Of a stretch of DNA of 64,000 nucleotides, positions 27,275 to 39,795 are shown piece by piece; position 1 is the stretch's first letter; the number at the start of each line of letters is the position of its first letter. The stretch comes from Stutzerimonas stutzeri (GTDB lineage Bacteria > Pseudomonadota > Gammaproteobacteria > Pseudomonadales > Pseudomonadaceae). Location: NCBI RefSeq assembly GCF_000952685.1, contig NZ_JYHV01000037.1, positions 62,001 through 126,000 on the forward strand. The letters are read 5' to 3'. The notes beneath the pieces were generated by a model, which was not told the origin of the DNA, did not search any database, and saw only the letters and a program-made list of their open reading frames with translations. Position numbers and translations under genes: made by a program.

Positions 27275-27393
27275 AAGCCGAACACGCGTCATCAAAGCCT
27301 TTGTAAGCAGGCAACGGCTTATCCATAATGTGAACGTCGGCTCGTTTTCGCCGACCTTCAATCACCGCCCTGCTCTTCGAGGCGCTTTGATCC

Positions 27394-27936
27394 ATGATTC
27401 GCACCGGCCGCAGCCTCTTCGTTGGCTGCCTGCTGCTTCTCTCGCCCCTGCCGGCAACGGCAGGAGGCAACTCGCTGCTGATTCCGGCAACTTCCCGCTG
27501 CGCGCTGAATACCACCCCGGAAGCGATGCGTGAAGCCCTGCGCGCATGTGAGCAGGCCGCCAGCGAAGGCGATGTGCAAGCGGCCTATGAGCTCGGCGAG
27601 TATCACTACGACAATCGCCGCACCCCTCGCGACCTGAGCAAAGCACTGCACTGGTTCGAACAGGCATCGCTGAAGGGGCACGCGTTGGCCCAGCATCGGC
27701 TCGGCGTGATGTTCTTTCGCGGCGAAGGCGTGCCTGCGAACAACGTCCAGGCCTATGTGGTACTGAAGATGTCGGCGGTCAACGGCGAGGAGGACGCGCT
27801 GGATACGGCCGATCGCGTGTCTGCACAGATGCGCCGCGACGAACTGGAGATTGCCACTCAGGTTCTCGGACAGATCTTTCGTGACTACCTGATGGATCTA
27901 CAGACCGCCGGCGAAAGCGCTCCGTCGAGGCCGTAA
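27394..27936 (+). CDS. Secreted Sel1-like repeat (TPR-type) protein
   Basis: A 180-residue protein with a signal peptide (MIRTGRSLFVGCLLLLSPLPATAGG). Two to three Sel1-like repeats span about residues 50-125 (ACEQAASEGDVQAAYELGEY, ALHWFEQASLKGHALAQHRLG, FFRGEGVPANNVQAYVVLK). Such solenoids mediate protein-protein contacts in the periplasm. No enzymatic domain is present. GAGGCGC precedes the ATG at a loose distance. Confidence 0.82.
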   Translation: MIRTGRSLFVGCLLLLSPLPATAGGNSLLIPATSRCALNTTPEAMREALRACEQAASEGDVQAAYELGEYHYDNRRTPRDLSKALHWFEQASLKGHALAQHRLGVMFFRGEGVPANNVQAYVVLKMSAVNGEEDALDTADRVSAQMRRDELEIATQVLGQIFRDYLMDLQTAGESAPSRP

Positions 27937-28053
27937 CGGCGCAGCTGAACGCCCCGATACCGGTGACCACGCCCTGCCGATCGTTTCAGCTTCAGCGCTC
28001 CGCTTCCTGCGCGCCCCTCCGCCAATGCATTTATCCGCTTTACCGGCTTTCGC

Positions 28054-28082
28054 TTTTATCGTCCCCCGTCCGGCCGTATAAT
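28054..28082 (+). promoter_or_regulatory. Sigma-70 promoter of miaB
   Basis: A consensus TATAAT at 28077-28082 lies 35 bases before the miaB ATG. The best -35 at 17-base spacing is TTTTAT (28054-28059), which is weak. Confidence 0.55.
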
Positions 28083-28117
28083 CGCCGGTCATTTTTTGCA
28101 CAACGCCGGCCCGTAAC

Positions 28118-29458
28118 ATGACCCGCAAGCTTTATATCGAAACCCACGGCTGCCAGATGAACGAGTACGACAGCTCACGCATGGTGGACCTGCTGGGCGA
28201 GCAACAGCCTCTCGAGATCACCTCGAATCCGGCGGAAGCCGACGTGATCCTGCTCAATACCTGTTCGATTCGAGAAAAAGCGCAGGAAAAAGTATTTTCC
28301 CAGCTGGGTCGCTGGCGTGAACTGAAGCTGGACAACCCGCAACTGGTCATCGGTGTTGGCGGCTGCGTGGCGAGCCAGGAAGGTGCGGCGATCCGCGACC
28401 GCGCGCCCTACGTGGACGTGGTCTTCGGCCCGCAAACCTTGCACCGGCTGCCGGAGATGATCGACGCGGCACGCACCACGAAGAAGCCGCAGGTCGATAT
28501 TTCATTCCCCGAGATCGAGAAGTTCGACCGTCTACCCGAGCCCCGCGTCGATGGTCCCACGGCCTTCGTCTCAGTCATGGAAGGCTGCAGCAAATACTGC
28601 ACCTTCTGCGTCGTGCCCTACACCCGCGGCGAGGAAGTCAGCCGGCCTTTCGACGACGTGCTCGCCGAAGTGATCCACTTGGCTGAAAATGGCGTCCGCG
28701 AAGTCACCCTGCTCGGCCAGAACGTCAACGGCTACCGCGGCGCCACTCATGACGGGCGAACCGCCGATCTGGCCGAGTTGATCCGCGTGGTAGCGGCTGT
28801 CGACGGCATCGACCGCATCCGCTACACCACCAGCCACCCGTTGGAATTTTCCGATGCGTTGATCCAGGCTCACGCCGAAGTGCCGGAGCTGGTGAAATAC
28901 CTGCACTTGCCGGTGCAGGCGGGCTCCGATCGTATACTGGCAGCCATGAAGCGCAACCATACGGCGCTGGAGTACAAGTCACGCATTCGCAAGCTGAAAG
29001 CGGCGGTACCGGAGATTCTGATCAGTTCTGACTTCATCGTCGGTTTTCCCGGCGAGACCGAGAAGGACTTCGAGCAGACCATGAAGCTGATCGAGGACGT
29101 CGGCTTCGACTTTTCCTACTCCTTCGTCTACAGCTCGCGGCCCGGCACACCGGCGGCGGACCTGCTCGACGAGACCCCGGACGAGGTGAAGAAGCAGCGT
29201 CTGGCGATCCTGCAACAACGCATCAACCAGCAGGGTTTCGAGAACAGTCGACGAATGGTGGGTACCCAGCAGCGAATTCTCGTCACCGACTACTCTAAAA
29301 AAGACCCAGGCATGCTTCAGGGCCGCACCGAGCACAACCGGATCGTCAATTTCCGCTGCGACAATCCAAGGTTGATCGGTCAGTTCGTCGACGTGCATAT
29401 CGATGACGCCCTCCCGCATTCGCTGCGAGGCACGCTGATCGAACGGGCCGCAAGCTGA
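28118..29458 (+). CDS. miaB: tRNA-2-methylthio-N6-dimethylallyladenosine synthase MiaB
   Basis: A 446-residue radical-SAM methylthiotransferase. The N-terminal UPF0004 domain has cluster cysteines starting at C12 (THGCQMN), with NTCSIREKA and GGCVASQ. The radical-SAM triad is C157, C161 and C164 (GCSKYCTFC), and a C-terminal TRAM domain follows. It adds the methylthio group to i6A37 of tRNAs reading UNN codons. The gene begins the miaB-ybeZ-ybeY-corC-lnt block conserved in gammaproteobacteria. Confidence 0.97.
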   Translation: MTRKLYIETHGCQMNEYDSSRMVDLLGEQQPLEITSNPAEADVILLNTCSIREKAQEKVFSQLGRWRELKLDNPQLVIGVGGCVASQEGAAIRDRAPYVDVVFGPQTLHRLPEMIDAARTTKKPQVDISFPEIEKFDRLPEPRVDGPTAFVSVMEGCSKYCTFCVVPYTRGEEVSRPFDDVLAEVIHLAENGVREVTLLGQNVNGYRGATHDGRTADLAELIRVVAAVDGIDRIRYTTSHPLEFSDALIQAHAEVPELVKYLHLPVQAGSDRILAAMKRNHTALEYKSRIRKLKAAVPEILISSDFIVGFPGETEKDFEQTMKLIEDVGFDFSYSFVYSSRPGTPAADLLDETPDEVKKQRLAILQQRINQQGFENSRRMVGTQQRILVTDYSKKDPGMLQGRTEHNRIVNFRCDNPRLIGQFVDVHIDDALPHSLRGTLIERAAS

Positions 29459-29595
29459 GCGGGTCACCGGACAGCGCTCGAGCAGTTTCTGACCGGTAAC
29501 GTCACGAACGGCCCGAGCCGGCGCGCCGCTGCTTTTTTCGCCGCGCGGCGCTATTCTCATCGAACCTTATTGCAGAGCAGGTCAATCAAAATCCC

Positions 29596-30603
29596 TTGAA
29601 CGCCCCTATAGAACCTCATCGTTTCACCCTGGAACCTTTTGAAGCCAACCGCTTCGCCAATCTGTGCGGCCAGTTCGACGAGCATTTGCGCCTGATCGAA
29701 CAGCGCTTGGAGCTGGAAATCCGCAATCGTGGAAACCAGTTCGAGCTGATCGGGCCAACCGACGTCACCAAAGCGGCGGAACACCTGCTGCGACGCCTGT
29801 ACCGCGAGACTAAGAGCAACGAGCTCTCGCCCGACATGGTTCACCTATTCCTGCAGGAGTCGGCGATGGAGGAGTTGAACAACTCGTCCACCACGCCGAA
29901 CATTTCGCTGCGCACCCGAAAAGGCAATATTCGCCCACGCGGTGCCAATCAACAGCGCTACGTACAGTCGATCCTCGACAACGACATCAACTTCGGCATC
30001 GGCCCGGCCGGTACCGGCAAGACCTATCTGGCCGTCGCCTGCGCCGTCGATGCGCTGGAGCGCGAGCAGATCCGCCGTATCCTGCTCGTGCGCCCAGCGG
30101 TCGAGGCCGGTGAAAAGCTGGGGTTCCTGCCGGGCGATCTGGCGCAGAAGATCGATCCCTATTTGCGCCCGCTCTACGACGCCCTTTATGAAATGCTCGG
30201 CTTCGAGCACGTGGCACGGCTGATCGAGAAACAGGTTATCGAGATCGCACCGCTGGCTTACATGCGTGGGCGGACCCTGAACAACAGCTTCATCATCCTT
30301 GACGAGAGCCAGAACACCACGCTGGAACAGATGAAGATGTTTCTCACCCGGATCGGCTTCGGCTCCACTGCGGTGATCACCGGCGACATCACCCAGGTTG
30401 ATCTGCCGCGCGGCACCAAGAGCGGCCTCGCGCATGTGATCGAAGTGCTCAAGGACGTCAACGGCATCAGCTTCACTCACTTCAAACCCAAGGATGTGGT
30501 GCGCCACCCGCTGGTGCAGCGCATCGTCGAAGCCTACGAGGCCTTCGAAGACCGCCAGCCCCCGGCTGGCAAACGTAGCACTGCGGACAATCGCGATGAT
30601 TGA
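29596..30603 (+). CDS. ybeZ: PhoH-like ATPase YbeZ
   Basis: A 335-residue protein with an N-terminal KH-like segment and a PhoH P-loop domain ([14 protein letters not shown]; Walker B IILDESQN). It is a partner of YbeY in ribosome/rRNA maturation in many bacteria. The start is taken as TTG at 29596 because it gives the family N terminus NAPIEPHRF; the ribosome-binding site is poor and no ATG is better placed. It overlaps ybeY by 8 bases. Confidence 0.92.
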   Translation: MNAPIEPHRFTLEPFEANRFANLCGQFDEHLRLIEQRLELEIRNRGNQFELIGPTDVTKAAEHLLRRLYRETKSNELSPDMVHLFLQESAMEELNNSSTTPNISLRTRKGNIRPRGANQQRYVQSILDNDINFGIGPAGTGKTYLAVACAVDALEREQIRRILLVRPAVEAGEKLGFLPGDLAQKIDPYLRPLYDALYEMLGFEHVARLIEKQVIEIAPLAYMRGRTLNNSFIILDESQNTTLEQMKMFLTRIGFGSTAVITGDITQVDLPRGTKSGLAHVIEVLKDVNGISFTHFKPKDVVRHPLVQRIVEAYEAFEDRQPPAGKRSTADNRDD

Positions 30604-31063
30604 GCTTGATGTGCAGTGCGCTAGCAACGGCGCCGTACCTGACGAGGCAGACCTTCGCCGCTGGTGCGAGCTGGCCTTGCGTCAGCGCAGCGCGGATTCC
30701 GAACTGACCATCCGCCTGGTGGACGAACCCGAGGGCCGCGAGCTGAATCACACCTGGCGCCAGAAGGACTACGCCACCAACGTGCTGTCCTTTCCGGCGG
30801 ACGTACCGGACGGGCCGGGCGGCGTTCCGCTGCTGGATATCCCGCTGCTGGGCGACCTGGTGATCTGCGTGCCGGTGGTGGAGCGCGAAGCGGCCGAACA
30901 AGGCAAGACATTGCCGGCGCACTGGGCCCACCTGGTCATTCATGGCTGCCTGCATCTGCTCGGCTACGATCACCTCGAAGACGACGAAGCCGAAGAAATG
31001 GAAAGCCTCGAGCGTCAACTGTTGGCCGAACTGGGTCACGCCGACCCTTACGCCACCGAATAG
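30596..31063 (+). CDS. ybeY: Endoribonuclease YbeY
   Basis: A 155-residue metalloprotein. The zinc motif HxxxHxxxxxH is at H116, H120 and H126 ([12 protein letters not shown]), and TNVLSFPAD is the conserved loop. YbeY processes the 16S rRNA 3' end and takes part in 70S quality control. The ATG lies inside the end of ybeZ, so the two are translationally coupled. Confidence 0.96.
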   Translation: MIELDVQCASNGAVPDEADLRRWCELALRQRSADSELTIRLVDEPEGRELNHTWRQKDYATNVLSFPADVPDGPGGVPLLDIPLLGDLVICVPVVEREAAEQGKTLPAHWAHLVIHGCLHLLGYDHLEDDEAEEMESLERQLLAELGHADPYATE

Positions 31064-31101
31064 CCCGAACGGGCAACTGCAAGGACCATTGAGTCAAAAA
31101 C

Positions 31102-31950
31102 ATGAGCGAAGACCGATCGAGCAACGGGCAGAAGTCCTGGTTTGGGAAAATCACCCAGGCTTTTGCCCAGGAGCCGAAAAATCGTGAGGAGCTGCTGGAA
31201 GTATTGCGCGGCGCCCACCAGAACAAACTGCTGGACAACGAAGCCCTGGCGATCGTCGAGGGCGCCATCCAGGTGGCCGACCTGCAAGTACGCGACATCA
31301 TGGTGCCGCGCTCACAAGTCATGAGCATCCGCGCCGACCAGTCGCCGAAGGAGTTCCTACCGGCCATCATCTCTGCCGCCCACTCGCGCTATCCGGTGGT
31401 CGGCGATAGCCTCGACGAGGTGATCGGGGTACTGCTGGCCAAGGATTTGCTGCCGCTGATCCTGCAGGACGAACAACAGCCTTTCGACATCAAGGACCTG
31501 CTGCGCCCGGCCACCTTTGTTCCCGAATCCAAGCGCCTCAACGTGCTGTTGCGCGAGTTCCGCGCGAACCACAGCCACATGGCCATCGTCATCGACGAAT
31601 ACGGCGGTGTCGCCGGGCTGGTGACCATTGAAGACGTACTTGAGCAGATCGTCGGCGACATCGAAGACGAGCACGACATCGAGGAAGACAGCTATATCCG
31701 CCCGCTGCCCAGCGGCGACTTTCTGGTCAAGGCGCTAACGCCGATCGACAGCTTCAACGAGTTCTTCGACAGCGAGTTTCCCGACGAAGAATTCGACACC
31801 GTGGCCGGACTGGTGATGAGCACATTCGGCCATCTACCCAAGCGCAACGAGGTGACCGAAATCGACGGTTTCCGCTTCCGCGTGCTGAATGCCGACAGCC
31901 GCCGCGTGCACATGCTGCGCCTAACGCGCACTGAGACGGAAAACCGCTAG
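31102..31950 (+). CDS. corC: CorC/YbeX CBS-domain protein
   Basis: A 282-residue soluble protein of the HlyC/CorC family. A short N terminus precedes two CBS domains (about 65-190; DIMVPRSQVMSI and IVIDEYGGVAGLVTIEDVLEQIVGDI), and a CorC_HlyC transporter-associated domain forms the C terminus. It is linked to Mg2+/Co2+ efflux and envelope or ribosome functions; the mechanism is unsettled. It lies between ybeY and lnt as in E. coli. Confidence 0.94.
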   Translation: MSEDRSSNGQKSWFGKITQAFAQEPKNREELLEVLRGAHQNKLLDNEALAIVEGAIQVADLQVRDIMVPRSQVMSIRADQSPKEFLPAIISAAHSRYPVVGDSLDEVIGVLLAKDLLPLILQDEQQPFDIKDLLRPATFVPESKRLNVLLREFRANHSHMAIVIDEYGGVAGLVTIEDVLEQIVGDIEDEHDIEEDSYIRPLPSGDFLVKALTPIDSFNEFFDSEFPDEEFDTVAGLVMSTFGHLPKRNEVTEIDGFRFRVLNADSRRVHMLRLTRTETENR

Positions 31951-32003
31951 GCTCCCTGCCGGCGCAGCGAAACCTTCGGTAGACTCGTCCGCTCCGTATT
32001 CCC

Positions 32004-32027
32004 GCCGCCGGTCACCGTACCGGCGGC
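32004..32027 (+). terminator. Hairpin between corC and lnt
   Basis: GCCGCCGGT (32004-32012) pairs with ACCGGCGGC (32019-32027) around a 6-base loop. The T run after it is poor, so it may attenuate lnt, stabilise the corC message or act as a weak terminator. Confidence 0.35.
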
Positions 32028-32046
32028 AGTCTTTCAAGGAAGTCCC

Positions 32047-33558
32047 ATGCGCTGGATCACCCGCCCCGGCTGGCCGGGCAACCTGCTGGCGCTTGCCGCT
32101 GGCGCCCTGACCACCCTATCGCTCGCACCGTTCGACATTTGGCCGCTGGCCCTGTTGTCGATCGGGCTGATCTATCTCGGCCTACGCGAGCTGGCACCAA
32201 AGCAGGCCGCCGGTCGCGGCTGGTGCTACGGGTTCGGCTTGTTCGCCTCCGGCGTCAGCTGGGTCTACGTCAGCATCCACGACTTCGGCGCAGCTCCACC
32301 CATCCTGGCGGGGACCTTGACCCTGGGCTTCGTTGCCGGCCTGGCCCTGTTTTTCGCGCTGCTTGGCTGGCTCTGGTCGCGCTGGCTCCGACCGGCCAGC
32401 GCACCGCTACTCGCCGCGCTTGTGTTCGCCGCGCTGTGGCTCGCGCTTGACGCGCTGCGCGGCTGGGTACTGACGGGCTTCCCCTGGCTCTATGCCGGCT
32501 ACAGCCAGCTTGAAGGTCCGTTGGCCGGGCTCGCCCCCCTTGGTGGCGTCTGGCTGCTGAGCTTCGTGATCGTACTGACCGCCACCCTGTTGATAGAACT
32601 GCCCCGCCTGGCCGCTCACAAGGGTGCGTTGATTGGCTCGCTGGCCGCACTGGCGCTGCTCTGGGGCGGCGCACTGGGGATCGGTCAGCACGCCTGGACA
32701 ACCACCAAGGGTGAGCCGATCACAGTCGCCGCGGTGCAGGGAAATGTCGCCCAGAGCATCAAATGGGACCCCAAAAAGCTCGAAATGCAACTGCTGCTCT
32801 ACCGCGACATGACGTTCCATAGTCGTCCCGCCGACCTCATCGTCTGGCCGGAAACCGCCGTACCGATTCTCAAGGAGCACGCCGAAGGCTATCTAAGCAT
32901 GATGAGCCGCTTCGCCAATGATCGACAGTCAGCCTTGATCACCGGGGTGCCTATACGCCAGCCCAACGCCGAGGGCGAGCTGCGCTACTACAATGGCCTG
33001 ACTACCGCCGGCGACGCGCAGGGCACCTATCTGAAACAGAAACTGGTGCCCTTCGGCGAATACGTCCCTCTGCAGGACTTGCTGCGCGGTCTGATCGCCT
33101 TCTTCGATCTGCCGATGTCCGACTTCGCCCGTGGCACGCCGGAGCAAACACTGCTTCAGGCAAAGGGTTACCAAATCGCGCCGTTCATCTGCTACGAAGT
33201 CGTCTATCCGGAGTTCGCCGCCAGCCTCGCAGCGCAGAGCGACATGCTGCTCACGGTCAGCAACGACGCCTGGTTCGGTCATTCCATCGGGCCGCTGCAG
33301 CATTTGCAGATGGCACAGATGCGCGCGCTGGAAGCCGGCCGCTGGATGATTCGTGCCACCAACAACGGCGTTACGGTGCTCATCGACCCACAGGGTCAAA
33401 TCACCGAACGGATCCCTGCGTTCGAGGAGAGCGTGCTCTATGGTGAGGTCACCCCCATGCAGGGATTGACGCCCTATCTGCAATGGCGCTCCTGGCCCTT
33501 GATCGTGGTGTGCGTGTTGTTGCTCGGCTGGGGTATGGTGCGCCGCCGGCGGACCTGA
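32047..33558 (+). CDS. lnt: Apolipoprotein N-acyltransferase Lnt
   Basis: A 503-residue inner-membrane enzyme with about seven N-terminal helices and a periplasmic nitrilase-like domain. The catalytic triad is visible: E269 (WPETAVP), K332 (KQKLVPFGEYVP) and C382 (FICYEVVYPEF), matching E. coli E267/K335/C387. It adds the third acyl chain to lipoproteins, such as LptE and RlpA in this window. AAGGAAG precedes the ATG. Confidence 0.97.
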   Translation: MRWITRPGWPGNLLALAAGALTTLSLAPFDIWPLALLSIGLIYLGLRELAPKQAAGRGWCYGFGLFASGVSWVYVSIHDFGAAPPILAGTLTLGFVAGLALFFALLGWLWSRWLRPASAPLLAALVFAALWLALDALRGWVLTGFPWLYAGYSQLEGPLAGLAPLGGVWLLSFVIVLTATLLIELPRLAAHKGALIGSLAALALLWGGALGIGQHAWTTTKGEPITVAAVQGNVAQSIKWDPKKLEMQLLLYRDMTFHSRPADLIVWPETAVPILKEHAEGYLSMMSRFANDRQSALITGVPIRQPNAEGELRYYNGLTTAGDAQGTYLKQKLVPFGEYVPLQDLLRGLIAFFDLPMSDFARGTPEQTLLQAKGYQIAPFICYEVVYPEFAASLAAQSDMLLTVSNDAWFGHSIGPLQHLQMAQMRALEAGRWMIRATNNGVTVLIDPQGQITERIPAFEESVLYGEVTPMQGLTPYLQWRSWPLIVVCVLLLGWGMVRRRRT

Positions 33559-33588
33559 ACAGCGTCAGCCCGGCCGATCGGCAAAACG

Positions 33589-34362
33589 TTATTGGCCGTC
33601 GCCGTCATATAGCAGCGGATAGACCAGCATGCCCACTGCCTCGTTGAGCAGCATGCCGTTCTGCCAGACGGCTTTCGACTCGGGCAGCCATCCCCCGAAC
33701 GGCCTTCCGTTGGGTACGCCGACGAAGCCCACGGGCGCCGGGATGACTTCAAGTCCGAACTGCTCGAAGCACCAGCGTGACCTTGGCATGTGCGACGCCG
33801 AGGTCACCAGAACAATTCGTTCGATGCCACCTGCCTTCAGCAGCTCGGCACTATAGCGTGCGTTTTCCCAGGTGGTGCGGCTACGCTCCTCGAGCCATCT
33901 GGTTTGAGTCGCAAAATCGTGCTGCAGCGTTTCAGCAGCGAGCAAGGCTTCGCTGGGAGGTTCACCATAGTGCAGCCCCCCACTGGCGAGGATCGGCAGA
34001 CCGGAGGCCTTGGCCAGGCGCGATGCATAGCGCAGCCGTTCAAGGGCGATATGGCTGGGCTGATCGCCTTCCCAGGCGGGATCGGCCTGCTCTCGGCCGG
34101 CGCCAAGCACCACAATCGCCTGCGCCCGCTGCTCGAGGCCGCTCCACTGCGATCGATCCAAAGCCACTTCGCTTTCGATCATGCGCGCCGCCCACTCCAC
34201 CGTGACCGGCAAGCTCATCAACCACAACCCTCCGAACCCCAGCACGAAACAGAGCGCGGCCAGACGCGGCGCACGACGTCTAAGCCACCAGGCGGCGAGC
34301 AATAGCAATAACAGGCCGCCCGGCGGCAGCAGCAGTTGTTTGAAGAAATAGCGAATCGGCAT
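33589..34362 (-). CDS. YdcF/ElyC-family DUF218 membrane protein
   Basis: A 257-residue protein with two N-terminal membrane helices (about 8-55) and a DUF218 domain. The domain shows AIVVLGAGREQ, LASGGLHYGEPPSEA, ERSRTTWENARYSAELLK and VLVTSASHMPRS. Relatives such as ElyC and SanA affect envelope integrity and peptidoglycan or undecaprenyl metabolism. It converges on lnt. GGAG precedes the ATG. Confidence 0.88.
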   Translation of the reverse strand: MPIRYFFKQLLLPPGGLLLLLLAAWWLRRRAPRLAALCFVLGFGGLWLMSLPVTVEWAARMIESEVALDRSQWSGLEQRAQAIVVLGAGREQADPAWEGDQPSHIALERLRYASRLAKASGLPILASGGLHYGEPPSEALLAAETLQHDFATQTRWLEERSRTTWENARYSAELLKAGGIERIVLVTSASHMPRSRWCFEQFGLEVIPAPVGFVGVPNGRPFGGWLPESKAVWQNGMLLNEAVGMLVYPLLYDGDGQ

Positions 34363-34434
34363 GTGCAGCTCCGGCAGATCGGTCGCTGCAACTTTACATG
34401 CCAGGGCGTCCGCTTGTCGGCAGCACGGACGCCG

Positions 34435-34890
34435 TCAGTGCTTTGGGTAGGTATGTAATCGCTGCCTCGCTCGGAGCAGTTGAGAGCCACAGGCCGAACA
34501 GGCGACCGGCCCTGCACCCTCCGGCCAATTCACGCTGGCGCCGCATAGCGCGCAATTCATCGCCTGCTGGAGGGACAGGGGTGCCTGCTTGCTCCGTTTG
34601 CCCGGATGAGGATGATGGCGCAGCACATTGCGCAGTGCCGGGCGCGTCGCCTGGCGCACCAACTGTGCCTGTTCTTCGGCCGCCGCATGCCAGCCCGAAA
34701 GCCATTGCGAATCCTGCTGCAGATAAGCGCGGATCAGATCGAACTCCGCCGGCGTCAGCCCACCGACTTCCAACTCGGTCGCGCCGGCATCGCTGCCCGC
34801 GGTCCGTTCCGCCTCTTCCAAGGCCACCGTCAGCCGCTGCAGCACGCGTCCGTAAAGGTTGCCCTCATCTGCTTGGCGCTCTTTACCCAT
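34435..34890 (-). CDS. Zinc-ribbon-containing DUF1451-like protein
   Basis: A 151-residue cytoplasmic protein. The N-terminal half is helical. The C-terminal rubredoxin-like zinc ribbon has CALC and CSAC pairs 17 residues apart. The function of this family is unknown. GAGGTGAATC before the ATG supports the start. It is divergent from leuS across 256 bases. Confidence 0.82.
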   Translation of the reverse strand: MGKERQADEGNLYGRVLQRLTVALEEAERTAGSDAGATELEVGGLTPAEFDLIRAYLQQDSQWLSGWHAAAEEQAQLVRQATRPALRNVLRHHPHPGKRSKQAPLSLQQAMNCALCGASVNWPEGAGPVACSACGSQLLRARQRLHTYPKH

Positions 34891-35113
34891 GATTCACCTC
34901 TTCGTTCGTCCCGCCCCCTGTACAAGCGTAGCTCACACCAGAACGACGACGATGCCCGCGACCAACGGGGCCGTGCGGCGCCGGCAAATCGGGTTTCCCT
35001 CGGTCACGGGGGGTCATGTATGCTACGGCGCTTCCATGCTTTCGCATTCAGCCCGTTGCGCCGCCGTCTTCGCCAGGTCTCACCCGGCATTTCCGCAGCC
35101 CGTGGCCGCTTAG

Positions 35114-37753
<2,640 letters not shown>

Positions 37754-37798
37754 ATTCGCCCTGGCGCAGTGCGCCAAGGCTGACAAGGGGATAACAAG

Positions 37799-38404
37799 AT
37801 GATCAAACGCAATCTCGCGGTGGCCGGCCTGGCCCTGCTCCTGAGCGCCTGCGGTTTCCAGCTGCGTGGCACCGGTGACACCAGTTTCGCTCTTGATGAG
37901 CTCAACCTTGAGGCCCGCGACAGCTATGGCGAGACTGCTACGCAGCTCGAAGAGCTACTCAAGGACAACGGCGTACGCGTCTATCCGGGTGCGCGCTACA
38001 CCCTGGACCTTGTACGCGAGCAGACCCGCCAGCGCACCGCCAGCTATACGACTGCGGCGCGCAGTGCCGAATACGAACTGACCAGTGTGCTCGACTACGA
38101 ATTCCGCGGCCCGCAGAACACCGTTCTGCTACAGGACAGCGTTGAGGTGCAGAAAGTCTATGTACACGACAGCAGCAATCTCATCGGTTCCGACCAGGAA
38201 GCTGGCCAGCTTCGTCAGGAAATGCGCCGCGAAGTCCTGCAACAGCTGAGCATGCGTATCCGCGGCATTACCCCGGCGGAACTCGACAGACTGCAACAGA
38301 CTGCCGAAGCCAAGAAGCGTGCAGAAGCCGAGGCCATCGAAGCACAGATACGCGAGCAGAGCTCACAGCCGCAGCAATCCCCCATCGAACTGCCCATTCA
38401 GTGA
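37799..38404 (+). CDS. lptE: LPS-assembly lipoprotein LptE
   Basis: A 201-residue lipoprotein. The signal peptide MIKRNLAVAGLALLLSAC ends in a lipobox with the acylated cysteine at 18, followed by GFQLRGTGD, the conserved LptE start. It plugs the LptD barrel in the outer membrane and is essential for LPS export. The C-terminal tail is rich in glutamine and alanine. AAGGGG precedes the ATG. Confidence 0.95.
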   Translation: MIKRNLAVAGLALLLSACGFQLRGTGDTSFALDELNLEARDSYGETATQLEELLKDNGVRVYPGARYTLDLVREQTRQRTASYTTAARSAEYELTSVLDYEFRGPQNTVLLQDSVEVQKVYVHDSSNLIGSDQEAGQLRQEMRREVLQQLSMRIRGITPAELDRLQQTAEAKKRAEAEAIEAQIREQSSQPQQSPIELPIQ

Positions 38405-38409
38405 TGAAG

Positions 38410-38436
38410 AGGCAGCCACCGCCGGTGGCTGCCTTC
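38410..38436 (+). terminator. Intrinsic terminator-like hairpin after lptE
   Basis: GGCAGCCACC (38411-38420) pairs exactly with GGTGGCTGCC (38424-38433) across a 3-base loop, followed by TTCTCTC. It lies between lptE and holA and may reduce rather than abolish readthrough into holA. Confidence 0.55.
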
Positions 38437-38446
38437 TCTCGAACGC

Positions 38447-39475
38447 ATGAAGCTTTCCCCAGCCCAACTCGCCAAGCACCTGCAAGGCCCCCTATCGCCA
38501 GTCTATGTAGTCAGCGGCGATGAGCATCTGCTCTGCCAGGAAGCCTGCGATGCCATCCGCGGCGCCTGCCGTCAGCAGGACTTTACCGAGCGCCAGGTGC
38601 TCAACGTGGAGACCGGCTTCGACTGGGGGCAACTCATCGAAGCCGGTGCAAGCCTTTCGCTGTTTGCCGAGAGACGCCTGCTGGAGTTGCGCATCCCCAA
38701 CGGCAAGCCTGGCGACAAGGGCGCCGCCGCACTGATCGAGTACCTCGCGCGTCCCGCCGAAGACACCGTGCTGCTGATCAGCCTGCCCAAGCTCGACGGC
38801 AACACGCAAAAGACCAAGTGGGCCAAGGCGCTGATCGACGGCAAGCAGGTGCAGTTTCTGCAGATCTGGCCGGTGGACGCTCAACAGTTGCCGCAGTGGA
38901 TTCGCCAGCGCCTATCGCAGGCCGGACTGGCCGCCGATCAGGACGCCGTGGAGCTGATTGCCGCGCGTGTCGAGGGCAACCTGCTGGCCGCCGCGCAGGA
39001 AATCGAGAAGCTCAAGCTCCTCGCCGAAGACGGCCAGGTGACGGCCGAGACGGTGCAGGCGGCCGTCGCCGACAGCGCCCGCTACGACGTGTTCGGCCTG
39101 ATCGATGCGGCGCTACTGGGCCAGCCGGAGCACATCCTGCAGATGCTCACGGGCCTGCGTGGTGAGGGTGTCGAAGCGCCCGTCATTCTCTGGGCCGTGG
39201 CTCGCGAGGTTCGCCAACTGGCCAACATTGCACAGCAGTACAGCCAAGGCGTGCCTCTCGATCGCGCCTTCAGCCAGGCCCGCCCTCCGGTTTGGGACAA
39301 ACGCAAGCCGTTGGTCAGCAAGGCGCTGCAGCGCCACGACGCCGCAGGCTGGCAACGCCTGCTGACGGATGCGCAGCGTATCGACGAGCAGATCAAAGGG
39401 CAGGCCGAGGGTGACCCCTGGGTTGGCTTGACGAATCTATGCCTTCAGCTGAGCGGACGACGGATCAGGCTGTAG
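38447..39475 (+). CDS. holA: DNA polymerase III delta subunit HolA
   Basis: A 342-residue clamp-loader delta subunit. The N-terminal AAA+-like domain lacks a functional P-loop, as expected for delta (PVYVVSGDEHLLCQEA). The regions VLNVETGFDWGQLIE, LISLPKLDGNTQKTKW and the C-terminal WVGLTNLCLQLSG support the family. It opens the beta clamp. The start has a weak ribosome-binding site. Confidence 0.95.
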   Translation: MKLSPAQLAKHLQGPLSPVYVVSGDEHLLCQEACDAIRGACRQQDFTERQVLNVETGFDWGQLIEAGASLSLFAERRLLELRIPNGKPGDKGAAALIEYLARPAEDTVLLISLPKLDGNTQKTKWAKALIDGKQVQFLQIWPVDAQQLPQWIRQRLSQAGLAADQDAVELIAARVEGNLLAAAQEIEKLKLLAEDGQVTAETVQAAVADSARYDVFGLIDAALLGQPEHILQMLTGLRGEGVEAPVILWAVAREVRQLANIAQQYSQGVPLDRAFSQARPPVWDKRKPLVSKALQRHDAAGWQRLLTDAQRIDEQIKGQAEGDPWVGLTNLCLQLSGRRIRL

Positions 39476-39512
39476 CGCTTATCGCTTCAAGCCGCTATGC
39501 CGCCATGGGTTC

Positions 39513-39540
39513 TGGACATTTTTTGTACAGATCTTATGAT
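39513..39540 (+). promoter_or_regulatory. Sigma-70 promoter of arfA
   Basis: TGGACA (39513-39518) and TATGAT (39535-39540) are separated by 16 bases, 36 bases before the arfA start. Both hexamers are close to consensus. Confidence 0.65.
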
Positions 39541-39576
39541 GCCTCCGCTCGATCACGGGCAATCAGGAGAGAGATG

Positions 39577-39735
39577 ATGAGCAAGCAACGAAAACGGCCA
39601 AACAAGGCTAAATCACTGGTGGCGCAACCCCTGTTTCGCAGCCGCCAGGAACAACCGAAAAAAGGCAAAGGCAGCTACCGCCGTGAAGCCTCCCAGTCGA
39701 CAAACTGGGAGGCTTCGGTCCTTCTGGCGGCTTGA
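39577..39735 (+). CDS. arfA: Alternative ribosome-rescue factor ArfA
   Basis: A 52-residue basic protein. Its core AKSLVAQPLFRSRQEQPKKGKGSYRR matches ArfA: the KGKGSY motif and HDPLFR-like helix are what recruit RF2 to stalled ribosomes when trans-translation fails. The ATG at 39577 follows AGGAG by 7 bases; an ATG at 39574 is also in frame. The 3' coding region contains a perfect 13-bp hairpin (39685-39716), the hallmark of arfA messages that are cut to lack a stop codon and so depend on tmRNA status. Confidence 0.88.
   Translation: MSKQRKRPNKAKSLVAQPLFRSRQEQPKKGKGSYRREASQSTNWEASVLLAA
39685..39716 (+). promoter_or_regulatory. Hairpin inside the arfA coding region (RNase III site or terminator)
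   Basis: GAAGCCTCCCAGT (39685-39697) pairs perfectly with ACTGGGAGGCTTC (39704-39716) across a 6-base loop, just upstream of the arfA stop. In E. coli such a hairpin causes RNase III cleavage or early termination, making non-stop arfA mRNA that tmRNA normally destroys. The same role is inferred here. Confidence 0.7.
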
Positions 39736-39795
39736 AAAGCCAAGCAAATCAAAGCGTGTTAATGTCACGTGCCATTGACTTGCCGAGAGTGGTGC

